64,000 nucleotides of DNA, taken from the NCBI RefSeq assembly GCF_030209755.1, contig NZ_JARVRH010000013.1:112601-176600 (forward strand), in the 5' to 3' direction. Made by a program: the position numbers and the translations under genes. A model generated the notes under the pieces. The model saw nothing but the letters and a program-made list of their open reading frames with translations, was not told the origin of the DNA and did not search any database. This stretch comes from Arthrobacter sp. efr-133-TYG-118. GTDB lineage: Bacteria > Actinomycetota > Actinomycetes > Actinomycetales > Micrococcaceae. Within the stretch, counting starts at the first letter, position 1. Each line of letters opens with the position of its first letter. This document shows, piece by piece, positions 7,817 through 15,899 of this stretch.

Positions 7817-8274
7817 GCCTGCTGCTCATTTACGAGCCCGTCCCAGGACCACTTCGGGAAGCGAAGTCCCTCCGGGACGTCGTCTGAGGAGCGGCGGTAT
7901 GTGGACATAGCTGTGGTGGTCGCCCAGGCGAAGTAGTCGTGCAGCACTTTCCGGAGAAGGCTGCCTTCGGCGAGTCCTACATCCTCAAGTGCCAGATCGA
8001 AGCACGCGATCGCCCGGCGGTCCATCTCCTCATGCGGCCCGTTCCCGCTGTGCATGCGCACCACTGATGTCTCGTCACCATAAGAGCCCGTATATGCCTG
8101 GGGGCCGCCCAGCGCCTCCGCCCAATAAGCTGCCAGACGCTGCGTGTGCTCAGGATGGAATCCATGGCTGAACGCGTGACCGACCACGTCGTCCGCGATG
8201 ACCCTGGCATGCCAGGCATCCGCCAGAGCGATGAAAAAGTCGGCGCCGCCCGCAGCCTCGTATACCGTCTGCAT
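7813..8274 (-). CDS. Group II truncated haemoglobin
   Basis: A 153-residue 2-on-2 globin: TVYEAAGGADFFIALADAWH, then VVGHAFSHGFHPEHTQRLAAYWAEALGGP with the proximal-helix region, and SVVRMHSGNGPHEEMDRRAIACF. The conserved W near the C-terminus (FPKWSWDG) is also present. Members bind O2 or NO and are thought to act in NO or peroxide detoxification. The ATG at 8274 gives the family's usual N-terminus, but I see no Shine-Dalgarno sequence; another ATG at 8310 is possible. The stop overlaps the end of the convergent hydrolase by 4 nt. Confidence 0.9.
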   Translation of the reverse strand: MQTVYEAAGGADFFIALADAWHARVIADDVVGHAFSHGFHPEHTQRLAAYWAEALGGPQAYTGSYGDETSVVRMHSGNGPHEEMDRRAIACFDLALEDVGLAEGSLLRKVLHDYFAWATTTAMSTYRRSSDDVPEGLRFPKWSWDGLVNEQQA

Positions 8275-8417
8275 GCTGCAACGATGGCACGCTCCACCAC
8301 CAAATGCCATGGGCGCGGGCGACTCTCCGCCGCCGGAACTTTCATCCCGGCGCAACCTCCTGCCCCTGCCAGCCGCGGCCTCTTGAGACACATCTGGGCC
8401 GGTGGGACGATGAAGCG

Positions 8418-9101
8418 GTGAATCCCTTCTTCGAATTTGTCGGCCACTACTGGTGGCTGGTCTTTCCGCTGAGCGGATTGGCCGGCGGTTGGGCACGGTC
8501 CTGGTCCAGGGCCAGCGAAAGGCGGCACCGCCGTCGGGTGGAGCTCTATCAGCTCCAGAACCGCGCGGCGCAAGCGGAGCAGGCCAGCCAAACCGAGGTC
8601 TTGCGGCTGCAAGAGGCGCACGACGCGGTGAACCGGCGATGGCTCGAATACGAACTCGACGTCGGAAAACTCATCGATTTCCCGGTCATGTCGGATGTTC
8701 GCGAGCCGCTCACCGTGGCGTTTCTTAGGGCCAAACGGGAGGCTGACAGCTTGCGTCCGGCAGCTCCGGGAGAAATCACGACGGCGGCCCGGCTGGCCGA
8801 GTATCGCACGGCCGTCCGCAGCTTCGAGCTGGCGTTCGATGTGGCAGAGCGGGAAGCCAGACGCATCAAGGACAGCAATTTCACCGAGCCCGAGCGTCAG
8901 CGGCTGGCGACCGCGAGGAAGCTGCTCAGGATCGCTTCGGATAGTGCAGCGACGCCGGCAGAGCGGCAGACGGCGTACAAGCGCGCCCGGCGCGAATTGG
9001 ACGGTCTGATCGTCCTGCCCGAAGCGACGATCGCTGCCCTGGAGGAGAAGATTGCCGGAATACTCGACGCGCCAAAGGCTCGGGACTTCCATCAAAGCTG
9101 A
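8418..9101 (+). CDS. Membrane-anchored coiled-coil protein, unknown function
   Basis: A 227-residue protein starting at GTG 8418 (VNPFFEFVGHYWW). One membrane segment (about residues 10-25, WWLVFPLSGLAGGWA) is followed by a basic stretch RASERRHRRR and a long helical, charged region with heptad-like A/L spacing up to the C-terminus. The earlier frame start at 8304 would overlap the globin N-terminus and looks non-coding. It is divergent from the globin gene with about 140 nt between starts. No enzymatic motif; it resembles uncharacterised cytoplasmic-facing membrane proteins of Arthrobacter. Confidence 0.72.
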   Translation: MNPFFEFVGHYWWLVFPLSGLAGGWARSWSRASERRHRRRVELYQLQNRAAQAEQASQTEVLRLQEAHDAVNRRWLEYELDVGKLIDFPVMSDVREPLTVAFLRAKREADSLRPAAPGEITTAARLAEYRTAVRSFELAFDVAEREARRIKDSNFTEPERQRLATARKLLRIASDSAATPAERQTAYKRARRELDGLIVLPEATIAALEEKIAGILDAPKARDFHQS

Positions 9102-9126
9102 CAGGTGCAGTTGTCCCGCCCTTAAT

Positions 9127-9158
9127 GGTGGCGGCACCGCCCAGGGCAAACCGCCACC
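9127..9158. terminator. Inverted repeat between convergent genes
   Basis: GGTGGCGG (9127-9134) and CCGCCACC (9151-9158) are perfect complements separated by 16 nt, located between the ends of two convergent genes. No T-run follows, so a bidirectional terminator is plausible but weak. Confidence 0.45.
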
Positions 9159-9176
9159 AACGTCTTGGAGTCCTTC

Positions 9177-9374
9177 TCAGTGTTTGAAGCGATGAATGAT
9201 CACGTATTTGTGATGTTTCCTGTGACGAGTCTTGGAACGACGTGGGGTCAGTCCCAGAGGGGGTAACCCAAGAGCTTTCCGCCTGGCCGACAAACGAATA
9301 TTTGCGTAAACCAGGAAAACGAAGAAGCCCAAGGGTGGGATGAGCACCACGAGAATCCACGCTAAATTGCCCAC
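9177..9374 (-). CDS. Small membrane protein with basic tail
   Basis: A 65-residue protein starting at GTG 9374, chosen because AGGAGG lies 6 nt upstream; the much longer open frame through 10019 runs antisense to Hsp20 and is not coding. One transmembrane helix (about residues 4-24, AWILVVLIPPLGFFVFLVY) is followed by RLSARRKALGLPP and a very basic His/Lys/Arg tail (TRHRKHHK). The helix resembles short phospholipase-D N-terminal-like membrane segments, but I cannot assign a family. Divergent from hsp20. Confidence 0.7.
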   Translation of the reverse strand: MGNLAWILVVLIPPLGFFVFLVYANIRLSARRKALGLPPLGLTPRRSKTRHRKHHKYVIIHRFKH

Positions 9375-9557
9375 GGCGCGCCTCCTATGCTCAGTTTCCG
9401 ACCGAGCATAGCTGACGTCAAGATTGGCGCTATTCGGTGGTGTTCGCCACCTCAGCAGAGACCGAGGGGCTATCCACGGGGCCATGCTAGGCGTAGCTTT
9501 CTTCTCATTCCGGCAAGTCTGTTTTGGCTGGCAGCCGGCATTTATCAGGAGGACATC

Positions 9558-10010
9558 ATGGACAACTTTCTCCGACGCGGCGGACTCGAAGTCCCGGAGC
9601 CCGTCCGACGCTTCCTTCAAGGCGAATCCGATCCTTCGCTCCGCATCGAGCAATACCAGGAGGGGGACACGCTCGTCGTCAGAGTGGATCTGCCGGGAAT
9701 CGATCCGGAAACCGACGTCGACATCAGCGTCGCCGACGACAACCTGCATATTCAGGCACGGCGCGAGGAGGATGCCGAACGCATGGACAAGAAGGGCTAC
9801 CGCAGCGAGCTCCGCTACGGCGAACGGTCCCGCAGCATCCCGCTGCCCCGCGGCGTGAGCCAGGACGGCATCATCGCCACGTACGAGGACGGCGTCCTCG
9901 AAATCCGTATCCGGGTCCCCGAACAGCCAGAGCCGCAGACCACGAAAATCCGCGTTGTCCGTAAGGGTGGCCGCGAAGCCAACCAGTCTCCCGAGGAGCC
10001 GGGGAACTAA
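9558..10010 (+). CDS. hsp20: Hsp20/alpha-crystallin small heat-shock protein
   Basis: A 150-residue small heat-shock protein with AGGAGG 5 nt before the ATG. The alpha-crystallin domain runs from about residue 30 (RIEQYQEGDTLVVRVDLPG) to VLEIRIRVPEQ, and includes RSIPLPRGVSQDGIIATYEDGVL, where the family has the A-x-x-x-n-GvL motif. It holds unfolded proteins as an oligomeric ATP-independent chaperone. I found no HspR-type inverted repeat (CTTGAG-N-CTCAAG) upstream, so its control is not evident. Confidence 0.92.
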   Translation: MDNFLRRGGLEVPEPVRRFLQGESDPSLRIEQYQEGDTLVVRVDLPGIDPETDVDISVADDNLHIQARREEDAERMDKKGYRSELRYGERSRSIPLPRGVSQDGIIATYEDGVLEIRIRVPEQPEPQTTKIRVVRKGGREANQSPEEPGN

Positions 10011-10042
10011 CTCGGCCAACTAGCCTGGCCGACGACGCAAGC

Positions 10043-11527
10043 CTAAGGGCTCCCATGCTGCCCGTTTGGTCGCCGCACTTTTTGGAGCCGCGGGGCTGGC
10101 CGCTTGTCCTGGGGAGCGGTAGCCTCGAGGGCGGTGGCGGGCATTGCGAGGACGGCGACGACGGTGAGCGCGGCGCTCACAAGCACGGCGAGAAATACCG
10201 CCGCAGAGGCGAATACAACTGCCTGCGAACTCTTCCCGCCACCGGGGCTGTCGGCGTAGATCGCGTTGGCCACGGCTCCGAATACCGCTACGCCAAGCGA
10301 GCTGCCAATGGATCGCGCGAAGAGGTTGGTGCCCGTCACAACGCCGCGTTCGTGCCATTCGACGCTGGACTGGGCTGCGATCAGGCTCGGGGTCGCAAGT
10401 AACCCCAGTCCGAGTCCGGCGACAAAGCAGCTGCCTGCGACGAGCACGAGATTCGGGGTGTATGCCGTAATGGCGAGGGCCGCCGAACCGATGAGGGTGA
10501 TGGTGATCCCGATCAACGCTGTTGCCCTGAAGCCGATCCGGAGGTAGAAACGGCCCGACTGCGAGGCGCTGATCGGCCAGCCGATTGTCAGGGCTGCCAG
10601 GGATAGGCCCGCAATGAGTGGTGACACCGAAAGCGCGCCTTGAAGGAAGGTGGGAACGTACGAGGTGAGGCCAAGCACGATTGCTCCAGCCCCGAAGGAG
10701 ATCAGTGCGGTCGTGGCGAGAAGGCGCCTCGAAACGACCCACGGCGGAAGGACGGGTTCAGCCGCTCGTCTCTCTACCACGACGAAGGCAACGAGCAAGA
10801 CTGAACCAACGGCGAACACTGCGATGCTGATCGGAGAGTCCCAGGCCCATGCCTGGCCACCTTCCAGGGCGCCGAGGATGGTCAAGGTTAACGTGACCGT
10901 GAGAAGAGCGGCTCCAAGATAATCGACGCGGTGCTTTACCCGTTCGATGTTCTCCTGGAACCTCTGAACCAGCATCCACGCAGCCACGATGCAGAGCGGA
11001 ACGTTGACCAGGAAGATTCCCCGCCAGACCCCAAGCGAGGAGAACACCCCGCCCAGAGTTGGACCGACAACCGACGACGTCGCCCACACGCTCGCGAGGT
11101 AGCCTTGCACCTTCGCGCGCTCGGCCAGGGTGTAGATATCGCCGGCGATGGTAATGGCTACAGGCAGGACCGCGCCGGCACCCAAGCCCTGCACCACGCG
11201 GAAGGCAATGAGCGCAGGCATGCTCCACGCCAACCCGCAAAGGATCGATCCGAGCAGGAAGAGTCCAATGCCAGTGAGAATTATCGGCTTCCGACCTGCC
11301 ATGTCGGAGAGTTTCGCGTAGACCGGAACCGAGACGGCCTGCGCGAGCAGGTAGGCGGAGAAGAGCCACGGAAACGAGGCGAACCCACCGATTTCGTGCA
11401 CGATCGAAGGCACCGCGGTGGCCACGATGGTGGCATCGATCGCGACGAGACCGCTTGAGAGCATCAGGGCTATGAGTATCGGGCCCCGTTTGGAACGAAA
11501 GCCTACGCCGTCGCTTTGAGTTGCCAT
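10043..11527 (-). CDS. MFS drug exporter, 14-TM DHA2 family
   Basis: A 494-residue transporter. Fourteen hydrophobic segments can be counted; motif A is KLSDMAGRKP after TM2, motif B lies in RVVQGLGAGAV and the antiporter motif C in TSSVVGPTLGG, as in EmrB/QacA-type proton-coupled exporters of the plasma membrane. A basic tail ends the protein. It converges on hsp20. A perfect 14-bp palindrome (11547-11560) lies 20 nt before its start and could be an operator, but no regulator gene is adjacent. Substrate range cannot be inferred. Confidence 0.92.
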   Translation of the reverse strand: MATQSDGVGFRSKRGPILIALMLSSGLVAIDATIVATAVPSIVHEIGGFASFPWLFSAYLLAQAVSVPVYAKLSDMAGRKPIILTGIGLFLLGSILCGLAWSMPALIAFRVVQGLGAGAVLPVAITIAGDIYTLAERAKVQGYLASVWATSSVVGPTLGGVFSSLGVWRGIFLVNVPLCIVAAWMLVQRFQENIERVKHRVDYLGAALLTVTLTLTILGALEGGQAWAWDSPISIAVFAVGSVLLVAFVVVERRAAEPVLPPWVVSRRLLATTALISFGAGAIVLGLTSYVPTFLQGALSVSPLIAGLSLAALTIGWPISASQSGRFYLRIGFRATALIGITITLIGSAALAITAYTPNLVLVAGSCFVAGLGLGLLATPSLIAAQSSVEWHERGVVTGTNLFARSIGSSLGVAVFGAVANAIYADSPGGGKSSQAVVFASAAVFLAVLVSAALTVVAVLAMPATALEATAPQDKRPAPRLQKVRRPNGQHGSP

Positions 11528-11546
11528 GTCGGCCCTGTCTTTCCCC

Positions 11547-11560
11547 TACGCCCGGGCGTA
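11547..11560. promoter_or_regulatory. Palindrome upstream of MFS gene (operator candidate)
   Basis: TACGCCCGGGCGTA is a perfect 14-bp palindrome, 20 nt upstream of the MFS start. A TAGGAT sequence on the minus strand overlaps its edge and could be a -10 box. The position suits a repressor site, but GC-rich palindromes also occur by chance. Confidence 0.4.
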
Positions 11561-11630
11561 TCCTAAATACGTTTCCGGCACCGGCCTCGGCCGGCATTTT
11601 TCTCTGCACCCACTCAGTTAGGCGTCATCC

Positions 11631-11858
11631 ATGGAGATGAACATCAGGGACCACTGGGACATGCTCAGCCCCGAAACGCAGCATTGGCTAACCGACAACC
11701 CCGGATGCGTGGTCTTGCCGCGAACCATCACGGAAATAATCCATCAGGAAACCGGCATCACTCCGGATTCCGACCGGCACAGCCAAGTCAGCCTCTCTCC
11801 CGAGGATCTGAGCTTCATCCTGGCCAAGGCCGAAGGGGGCCCGGTCCGGCCGAAGTGA
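11631..11858 (+). CDS. Conserved small hypothetical protein
   Basis: A 75-residue soluble protein with two helical segments around HWDMLSPETQHWLTDNPG and PRTITEIIHQETGI, and a C-terminal SPEDLSFILAKAE. An alternative ATG lies 6 nt further in. Codon bias is normal for the window and the frame fits between a divergent exporter and a convergent repeat protein, so it is likely real. No family recognised. Confidence 0.65.
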   Translation: MEMNIRDHWDMLSPETQHWLTDNPGCVVLPRTITEIIHQETGITPDSDRHSQVSLSPEDLSFILAKAEGGPVRPK

Positions 11859-11867
11859 TCGACCCGG

Positions 11868-12281
11868 TCATTCGTCGCCGTCTTCATCCGCCGGCGCGGG
11901 TCGATTGGCTGACTTACGCAGTGGCCCCACGGCCCCGTCCCTCCCGTAGTCCCCCTCGGCGTACTGGCCGATTTCCGACTCAGCTGTCCGCCCCGGAACC
12001 GCTCCGGCTTCGCCGAGGTCTGCCTTTGCGTAGCGCCCGGATTCCTTGGCCTCCTCACCCAAGGGTTCGGGCAAGCCTCCTTGACTGCCGGCCGTCCCGT
12101 AGTCGCCTTCGCTGTATTGGCCTTCTACGTCATCGGAGTGACGCCCGGGCTCCGTTCCGGTCTTGCCGTAGTCCCCCTCGACGTACCGGCCGCGCAGTTC
12201 CGGTTTCTCGGGAGCCCCGCTCTTCTCCTCTTCAGTGGGTTCTTCTTCAGTGGGTTCTTCGACGCCGCTGCTTTCGGTCAT
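11868..12281 (-). CDS. Acidic protein with four GxYxEGDYG repeats
   Basis: A 137-residue, highly charged, probably disordered protein. After an N-terminal acidic stretch with the tandem EEPTEEEPTEEE come four imperfect repeats: GRYVEGDYGKTG, GQYSEGDYGTAG, GRYAKADLGEAG and GQYAEGDYGRDG, spaced about 23, 28 and 23 residues apart. It ends in an acidic tail (DEDGDE). The start at 12281 follows AAAGG; the frame upstream to 12317 is basic and unlike the rest. It has no signal peptide or membrane segment. Function unknown; repeats of this kind suggest a stress-related or binding role, which is inference only. Confidence 0.8.
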   Translation of the reverse strand: MTESSGVEEPTEEEPTEEEKSGAPEKPELRGRYVEGDYGKTGTEPGRHSDDVEGQYSEGDYGTAGSQGGLPEPLGEEAKESGRYAKADLGEAGAVPGRTAESEIGQYAEGDYGRDGAVGPLRKSANRPAPADEDGDE

Positions 12282-12379
12282 GATCTTGCCTTTCCCGCAA
12301 CCAACCTTGCGTCTCATTGGCGCCTTCTAAGTTTATCGACGGGCATTGCGGGGCAACAGGCGTTGTTAGCCTCCGGAGG

Positions 12380-13834
12380 CTACTTCGGCTCGTAGCTTTC
12401 AAGGCCGACGCTGGCCCTCACGAGTGCCCGGAGTTCGGACAGGCCTCCCGTCAGGGCTCCTGCGGCCCGGGCCTGGACCAGTACGTTTCCGAGCGCCGTG
12501 GCTTCCACGGGGCCGGCAATAATCGTCTTCCCGCTGGCGTCCGCGGTGAGCTGGCACAGCAGCCTGTTCTGGGAGCCGCCGCCCACGATGTGGACCACCG
12601 ACGCCTGCTTGCCGGACAGTTCCTCGGCGCGTGCCAGAGTCCTCGCGTAAGCGGCCGCGAGGCTGTCCAGGATGCAGCGCACGACGGCGGCCGGCCGGTC
12701 CGGCAGGACGGCACCGCCGGCGCGAACCGCAGAGCGAATACGGTCCGGCATGTTGTCCGGCGCGATGAACGCCGGATCGTCGGCGTTGATCTGGGGGCCT
12801 CCGGCAGGAAGTGCCGCGGCGGACTCCAGGAGCGCGGCTAGTTCCTGCCGGTGCCCTTCGGCGGCCCAGGTACGTTGGCATTCGCTGAGCAACCACAGGC
12901 CGCCGACGTTGCGCAGGTACCTGATGGTGCCGTCGACGCCCCGCTCGTTGGTGAAGTTGGCCAAGCGGCTTGCTTCATCGAGGACCGGGCTGTCCAATTC
13001 CACACCCACGAGGGACCAGGTGCCGGAGGAAATGTAGGCGAAGTCTTCGCGCGCCGCCGGCACCGCGGCCACGGCCGAGGCGGTGTCGTGCGATCCCACG
13101 GCAATCACAGCGGTCTCCGCAGGCAACCCCGTCCGGGCCGCGATCTCCGGCAGGAGCGTGCCTACGGTCCCGCCCGGCTGGATGATGGCCGGGAACAGGT
13201 TTTTGGGTAAGCCGAGTGCCTTGAAGAAGTCGCCGGCCCACTCCCCCGCGACGGCGTCAAAAAGCCCGGTGGTGGACGCATTCGTGGCCTCGGTACGGCG
13301 TTGCCCGCTCAGCTTGAACGCAATCAAGTCCGGGATGAGCAACGCCTGGACGCCGCGCAGTTCACGTTCGGTGGCGAGCTGGTAGAGCGTATTGAACTGA
13401 AGGAACTGCAGTCCGCTGGTGGCGTAAAGCCGTGCCGGGTCCAGCACCTTATTGACGTCCGCGACGGCAGTGCGGCCGCGCTCGTCGCGGTAGCTGAACG
13501 GCTGCGCGATCAGCTTGCCGGCTTCATCCACGAGTCCGTAGTCGACGGCCCACGTGTCGATCCCGATGCTGGCGATCCGCTCCCCGCTTGCGGCGGCCGT
13601 TTCGGCGGCCGCCGCAAGTCCCGTGAGCACCTCGTCGAACAGTGCGTCGAAGTCCCAGTGGAGTCCGCCGTCGAGCTCTACGACGCCGTTGGGGAAGCGG
13701 TGCACTGTTTCGAGCGAGACTGATTTTCCGGACGCAGGCCGCCCGCCGGTGACCCGGCCGAGCATGACGCGGCCCGAGGACGCTCCGATATCGACCGCGG
13801 CGAAAACGCCGCCGGCATTGGCCTGTCCGTTCAT
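12380..13834 (-). CDS. rhaB: Rhamnulokinase
   Basis: A 484-residue FGGY-family kinase: N-terminal phosphate loop AAVDIGASSGRVMLG, HRFPNG and LHWDFDALFDEV as in rhamnulokinases, IGIDTWAVDYGLVD, SHDTASAVAAVP and the C-terminal ATP site HIVGGGSQNRLLCQLTA. It phosphorylates L-rhamnulose to rhamnulose-1-phosphate. Its ATG overlaps the stop of the aldolase/dehydrogenase gene by 4 nt, so the operon order is isomerase, aldolase-dehydrogenase, kinase. The full family length is present. Confidence 0.95.
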   Translation of the reverse strand: MNGQANAGGVFAAVDIGASSGRVMLGRVTGGRPASGKSVSLETVHRFPNGVVELDGGLHWDFDALFDEVLTGLAAAAETAAASGERIASIGIDTWAVDYGLVDEAGKLIAQPFSYRDERGRTAVADVNKVLDPARLYATSGLQFLQFNTLYQLATERELRGVQALLIPDLIAFKLSGQRRTEATNASTTGLFDAVAGEWAGDFFKALGLPKNLFPAIIQPGGTVGTLLPEIAARTGLPAETAVIAVGSHDTASAVAAVPAAREDFAYISSGTWSLVGVELDSPVLDEASRLANFTNERGVDGTIRYLRNVGGLWLLSECQRTWAAEGHRQELAALLESAAALPAGGPQINADDPAFIAPDNMPDRIRSAVRAGGAVLPDRPAAVVRCILDSLAAAYARTLARAEELSGKQASVVHIVGGGSQNRLLCQLTADASGKTIIAGPVEATALGNVLVQARAAGALTGGLSELRALVRASVGLESYEPK

Positions 13835-15897
13835 CGCAGGAAGGCCGCCGCGACGCCCGCGTCGACCGGGATGTGCAGGCCCGTGGTGTGCGAGAGTTCG
13901 TTGCTGGTCAGCACGGCGGCGGCGTTGGCGACGTGTTCGGGCAGGACTTCGCGCTTGAGCAGGGTGCGCTGGGCGTAGTACTTGCCCAGTTCCTGCTCGT
14001 CCACGCCGTAGACGGCGGCGCGCTTGGCGCCCCAGCCGCCGGCGAAGATCCCGGAGCCGCGGACCACGCCGTCGGGGTTGATGCCGTTGACGCGGATGCC
14101 GTGCTCGCCCAGTTCGGCGGCCAGCAGACGGACCTGGTGGGCCTGGTCTGCCTTGGTGGCGGAGTAGGCGATGTTGTTCGGACCCGCGAATACCGAGTTC
14201 TTCGAGGAAATGTAGACGATGTCCCCGCCCATGCCCTGATCGATCATGACCTTGGCCGCGGCTTTGGAGACCAGGAATGAGCCCTTGGCCATGACGTTGT
14301 GCTGCAGGTCCCAGTCCTTCTCCGTGGTTTCCAGGAGCGGCTTGGAGATGGACAGTCCCGCGTTGTTCACCACCAGGTCCAGTCCGCCGAAAGCCAGGAC
14401 GGCTTCCTGGATGGCGGCGGCGATCTGGGCTTCGTCGGTGACGTCTGCTTGAACTCCGATGGCGACGTCGTCACCGCCGAGCTCGGCCGCGACTGCCCGC
14501 GCGTTGTCCAGGTTGAGGTCGGCGATGACCACGCAGGCGCCCTCCGCCGCGAGGCGGGTCGCGATCGCCTTGCCGATGCCCGACGCCGCGCCCGTCACCA
14601 AAGCGATGCGCGTTGCATGGGACTTTGGCTTGGGCATCCGGGCGAGCTTGGCCTCTTCAAGGGCCCAGTACTCGATCCGGAACTTCTCGGATTCCTCGAT
14701 CGGCGCGTAGGAGGAAATAGCCTCGGCGCCGCGCATCACGTTGATCGCGTTCAGGTAGAACTCTCCGGCGACGCGGGCGGTCTGCTTGTCCTTGCCGTAG
14801 GAGAACATTCCGACGCCGGGGACCAGGACGATGGCCGGGTCCGCGCCGCGCAGGGCAGGGCTGTCTTCCTGGGAATGGCGGTCGTAGTAGGCCTGGTAAT
14901 CCTCGCGGTACGCGGCGTGCAGTTCCTTCAACCGGGCCTTGGACTCTTCGATCCCGGCGTCGGCCGGCAGGTCCAGGACGAGGGGCTTGACCTTGGTACG
15001 CAGGAAGTGGTCCGGGCAGGAGGTACCCAGCGCGCCCAGGCGCGGGTGCCCGGCGCCTTCGAGGAATTCCAGGACACGCGGATCGTCGCTGAAGTGGCCC
15101 ACCTGCGGCTTGTCGGCCGAGGCGAGGCCGCGGATCACCGGGGCCAACGCGGCGGCTTTGGCTTTCCGTTCGGCTTCCGGGAGCGCGGCGTAGCCGGGGA
15201 GTTTGGCGCCGAAAGGCGCGGCCTTGCCATTCTGGGCAATGTAGCCTTCGGCCTGCTCGATGATCCAGAGGGAGTTGGCCTCGGCTTCCCCGCTCGTAGC
15301 GCCCCACGCGGTGATGCCGTGTCCGCCCAGGATGGTGCCGATGGCCTGCGGGTTGGCTTCCTTGATCGCCGCGATGTCCAGTCCCAGCTGGAAACCGGGG
15401 CGGCGCCAGGGCACCCACACGACCTTGTTACCGAAGATCTTGGACGTCAGCGCTTCGCCGTCCACCGCCGTCGCGATCGCGATGCCCGAGTCCGGGTGCA
15501 GGTGGTCCACGTGCGCGGCGTCGACGAGTCCGTGCATGGCAGTGTCGATCGACGGCGCGGCGCCGCCTTTGCCGTGCAGGCAGTAATCGAAGGCGGCCAC
15601 CATGTCGTCTTCGCGCTCGACGCCGGGGTAAACGGCCTTGAGTGCCTGCAGCCGGTCCAGCCGCAGGACCGCCAGGTTTTCGGCCTTCAGGGTGCCCAGG
15701 TCACCGCCGGAACCCTTGACCCACAACAGCTCGACCTCCTCCCCGGTCACCGGGTCCTGTGCCGTGCCCTTCGCCGAGGTGTTGCCGCCGGCGAAGTTGG
15801 TGTTCCGCTTGTCCGCGCCGAGGCGGTTGGAACGGGTGATCAGATCTTCAACAGTCTTGTTGGTTGTGTTCTGCATGTCAGTGTTCTGCATATTCAT
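13831..15897 (-). CDS. rhaEW: Bifunctional rhamnulose-1-phosphate aldolase/lactaldehyde dehydrogenase
   Basis: A 688-residue fusion. About residues 1-420 form a class II aldolase/adducin domain: NFAGGNTSAKG, then HVDHLHPDSGIA and a further zinc-site histidine in GGHGITAWG. From about residue 425 a short-chain dehydrogenase begins (RIALVTGAASGIGKAIA) with catalytic S, Y and K in YISSKNS and AYSATKADQ. Known actinobacterial and Bacillus fusions cleave rhamnulose-1-phosphate to DHAP and L-lactaldehyde and oxidise the latter to lactate. I chose ATG 15897; an in-frame ATG at 15912 would overlap the isomerase end, and ones at 15891 and below are also possible. Confidence 0.95.
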   Translation of the reverse strand: MNMQNTDMQNTTNKTVEDLITRSNRLGADKRNTNFAGGNTSAKGTAQDPVTGEEVELLWVKGSGGDLGTLKAENLAVLRLDRLQALKAVYPGVEREDDMVAAFDYCLHGKGGAAPSIDTAMHGLVDAAHVDHLHPDSGIAIATAVDGEALTSKIFGNKVVWVPWRRPGFQLGLDIAAIKEANPQAIGTILGGHGITAWGATSGEAEANSLWIIEQAEGYIAQNGKAAPFGAKLPGYAALPEAERKAKAAALAPVIRGLASADKPQVGHFSDDPRVLEFLEGAGHPRLGALGTSCPDHFLRTKVKPLVLDLPADAGIEESKARLKELHAAYREDYQAYYDRHSQEDSPALRGADPAIVLVPGVGMFSYGKDKQTARVAGEFYLNAINVMRGAEAISSYAPIEESEKFRIEYWALEEAKLARMPKPKSHATRIALVTGAASGIGKAIATRLAAEGACVVIADLNLDNARAVAAELGGDDVAIGVQADVTDEAQIAAAIQEAVLAFGGLDLVVNNAGLSISKPLLETTEKDWDLQHNVMAKGSFLVSKAAAKVMIDQGMGGDIVYISSKNSVFAGPNNIAYSATKADQAHQVRLLAAELGEHGIRVNGINPDGVVRGSGIFAGGWGAKRAAVYGVDEQELGKYYAQRTLLKREVLPEHVANAAAVLTSNELSHTTGLHIPVDAGVAAAFLR

Positions 15898-15899
15898 GC

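Noticed and set aside
9177..10019. A 280-residue minus-strand protein across hsp20
   Set aside because: Only the last 65 residues are supported (GTG 9374 with AGGAGG); the remainder is antisense to Hsp20.
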